From Nitrospira sp. CR1.3 (lineage in GTDB: Bacteria > Nitrospirota > Nitrospiria > Nitrospirales > Nitrospiraceae), in contig WIAH01000026.1 in NCBI GenBank assembly GCA_014055525.1, positions 1-39,161 of the forward strand: a stretch of DNA of 39,161 bases. The letters are read 5' to 3'. The position numbers and the translations under genes are program-made. The notes beneath the pieces are model-generated. The model was not told the DNA's origin, did no database searches, and was given only the letters and a program-made list of their open reading frames with translations. Position 1 is the stretch's first letter. Each line of letters begins with the position of its first letter. Shown in pieces: positions 37,959 through 39,161 of this stretch.

Positions 37959-38650
37959 GAAAGCACCTGGCTGACGGTCATGGGCGTGAGGTGGCGCTGC
38001 GGCAACAAGTTTTCATAGAGATGAGCGACAGCCTCGTAAGTATGTTTTCCCTTTCCGTTCGCATGCAATACAATAATGCTGCCGTTCCGGGTCAGTCGCG
38101 CGAGGCGACGCTCGATCTGCTCCACCGAGAGCGTGGGATCAGGATCGCCAGACACGACACTCCACAGGATGAATTGAAGGCCGAGTGCCTTCGCGACGTT
38201 GACGGTATCGTCGTTGAATTCGCCATAAGGAGGCCGGAACAGAGACGTCTTATGCCCGTATTTCGTGTTGAGAAGTCTCACGGGTCCGAGAATTTCCTGC
38301 TCTTGTTCCTGAGGGGAATGCATCGGCAGATGAGCATGGACTTCGCCGTGGGTCCCAAATTCGAAAAATGGAATCCGCAGCATGTTCTTCACCTGTTCGT
38401 CATGCTTGGTCATCCAGTTGCCTGACATGAAGAAGGTGGCGGGCACCCGGTGCTCGATCAAGTACTCGATCAGTCGCTGATCGTAGCCGCTTCCCCCTCG
38501 CACGGGACAGAGGTCAAAGGTCAAGGCCACTCCGGGACAGGTCCCCGGCCCGGACTTGATGACCTGCGCATGAACGTGAACCGACGTCGCCGCCATGAAG
38601 AGCAGCACGAGGGGAAAAATGGGCACTTGTCGTTCAAACTGGCGCAACAT
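37937..38650 (-). CDS. Exported NodB-type polysaccharide deacetylase family protein
   Basis: A 237-residue protein with a signal peptide (about residues 1-28, FPLVLLFMAATSVHVHA). The NodB homology domain shows ALTFDLCPVRGGSG (motif 1, Asp46), GTHGEVHAHLP (motif 2, His101 and His105), RPPYGEFN (motif 3) and IIVLHANG (motif 5). Members remove acetyl groups from chitin, peptidoglycan or exopolysaccharides in the periplasm or outside. Motif 1 has Leu47 in place of the second Asp of the usual TFDD that binds the metal, as in the TFDxCP subgroup, so metal use may differ. The gene starts the three-gene operon; its -10-like TATACT ends 6 bases before the ATG, with no Shine-Dalgarno. Confidence 0.85.
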   Translation of the reverse strand: MLRQFERQVPIFPLVLLFMAATSVHVHAQVIKSGPGTCPGVALTFDLCPVRGGSGYDQRLIEYLIEHRVPATFFMSGNWMTKHDEQVKNMLRIPFFEFGTHGEVHAHLPMHSPQEQEQEILGPVRLLNTKYGHKTSLFRPPYGEFNDDTVNVAKALGLQFILWSVVSGDPDPTLSVEQIERRLARLTRNGSIIVLHANGKGKHTYEAVAHLYENLLPQRHLTPMTVSQVLSCPPPKP

Positions 38651-38656
38651 TCCGTT

Positions 38657-38662
38657 AGTATA
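38657..38662 (-). promoter_or_regulatory. Possible -10 box for a leaderless deacetylase transcript
   Basis: TATACT on the minus strand at 38662-38657, six bases before ATG 38650. No good -35 is seen at the right distance. Similar spacing to the -10 boxes of ftsK and uvrA. Confidence 0.3.
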
Positions 38663-38715
38663 CCCGAAGAGCAGAAGGATTGACGCTGCAATTCACCCGC
38701 TGGTACCGTGAGTAC

Positions 38716-39161
38716 ATGTCTATGCCTGCCTGGGAAATCGGTCGCGCCCTGGGGATTCCAATCCGCGTTCATGCCTCTTGGCTGTTTGTCTTTCTCTTCA
38801 TGAGTTGGACGCTGGCGACCGGCTACTTACCGGAGGCTTTGCCGGGTCTGTCCGGACAACGATATTGGGGGATGGGAGCTATTGCGGCGCTGTTGTTGTT
38901 CCTCTCCGTCCTCCTGCACGAACTCGGACATTCCTATGTCGCCCAGCGCTATCACATCCCGATCGGACAAATTACTCTGTTCCTGTTCGGCGGGGTCGCC
39001 CATATGGGGAAAGAACCACCCAATCCTCGAGCGGAATTCCTAATCGCGATCGCAGGACCTATCGTGAGCTTTGCATTAGGCGCCTTGTGTCTGGGGGCGG
39101 CGATTGTGGCGGATTCGGTCTTGAATCTCTCTGGGGGTCAGGGGTTCGTCGTGTTGGGCGG
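38716..39161 (+). CDS. Site-2 protease family (M50) membrane metalloprotease, partial
   Basis: The frame runs open to the window edge (148 codons visible), so the C-terminus is missing. ATG 38716 begins MSMPAWEIGRALGIPIRVHA, a typical start of SpoIVFB/rhodobacterial-type site-2 proteases. The zinc motif HELGH appears in VLLHELGHSYVAQRYH (near residue 75), preceded by a long hydrophobic helix, and the segment FLFGGVAHMGKEPPNPRAEF followed by IAIAGPIVSF is the conserved region just after. Such proteases cut membrane-embedded anti-sigma factors or transcription factors; many carry C-terminal CBS domains, which would lie outside the window. It is divergent from the deacetylase gene, 65 bases apart. 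ATG 38722 is an alternative start. Confidence 0.88.
   Translation, partial: MSMPAWEIGRALGIPIRVHASWLFVFLFMSWTLATGYLPEALPGLSGQRYWGMGAIAALLLFLSVLLHELGHSYVAQRYHIPIGQITLFLFGGVAHMGKEPPNPRAEFLIAIAGPIVSFALGALCLGAAIVADSVLNLSGGQGFVVLG

Noticed and set aside
1..39161. tRNA and rRNA genes
   Set aside because: No T-arm or anticodon-arm pattern outside coding sequence and no rRNA-like conserved stretch was found by reading; this was not checked with a covariance model.

Overview
The window (about 39 kb, roughly 58-60% GC by eye) looks like chromosome from a Gram-negative, non-phototrophic bacterium. Gene content and protein style (PCP_red-domain universal stress proteins, NarL-type two-component pairs, a LolA-type envelope, many TTG/GTG starts) best fit the genus Nitrospira or a close Nitrospirota relative. 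That assignment is inference from family knowledge; no search was run. No rRNA, tRNA, CRISPR array, prophage or complete transposon was found.

Layout. (1) 107-5314: a secreted FlgD-Ig-like protein on the minus strand, then a plus-strand run larC, Ca2+/Na+ antiporter, pdxA, a small unknown protein and rsmA. (2) 5368-9899: a PilZ protein divergent from ftsK-lolA, then a 2-oxoglutarate/Fe(II) dioxygenase. (3) 9904-10893: a small AT-richer island with a ribbon-helix-helix DNA-binding protein and a small partner. (4) 10894-17772, all minus strand: ubiE/menG, a large radical SAM enzyme, a USP-USP-PCP_red-rubredoxin-PCP_red-PCP_red fusion, a radical SAM/SPASM enzyme that also ends in a PCP_red domain, and a CopD-like membrane protein. 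This is the most unusual gene set here. (5) 17843-23676, plus strand: uvrA (lacking the insertion domain and carrying an in-frame REP-like palindrome), a structured non-coding stretch with a MITE-like palindrome, a DUF486 membrane protein and a HerA/VirD4-like ATPase. (6) 23710-33634, minus strand: a decayed histidine kinase plus NarL regulator, a second complete kinase-regulator pair followed by a YqhA-type membrane protein, then a lipoprotein and two patatin-like phospholipases. (7) 33741-39161: uvrC, a DapF homologue with both catalytic cysteines changed to serine, a repeat-rich gap, the cluster nodB-like deacetylase / GNAT / glyoxalase, and the start of an M50 site-2 protease cut by the window edge.

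The most striking structure outside the genes is a recurring one. At many gene junctions there is a pair of short arrays built from a degenerate 7-, 8- or 9-base unit, with the two arrays in inverted orientation so that they could fold into a long imperfect hairpin. The unit differs from site to site, but the architecture repeats at eight loci. One pair lies in frame inside the HerA-like gene. Elsewhere arrays supply the start codon or first codons (uvrC, copD, pdxA) or the last codons (the 15297-16919 radical SAM gene). REP-like elements in and after uvrA, a 26-bp inverted repeat after uvrA and a 47-bp direct repeat near 36.7-36.9 kb add to the repeat load.

Two genes, ftsK and uvrA, appear to be read from leaderless transcripts: a good -10 box ends 7-8 bases before the ATG and both share the sequence ATCCGCTCC just before the start. 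A third candidate is the deacetylase gene at 38650.
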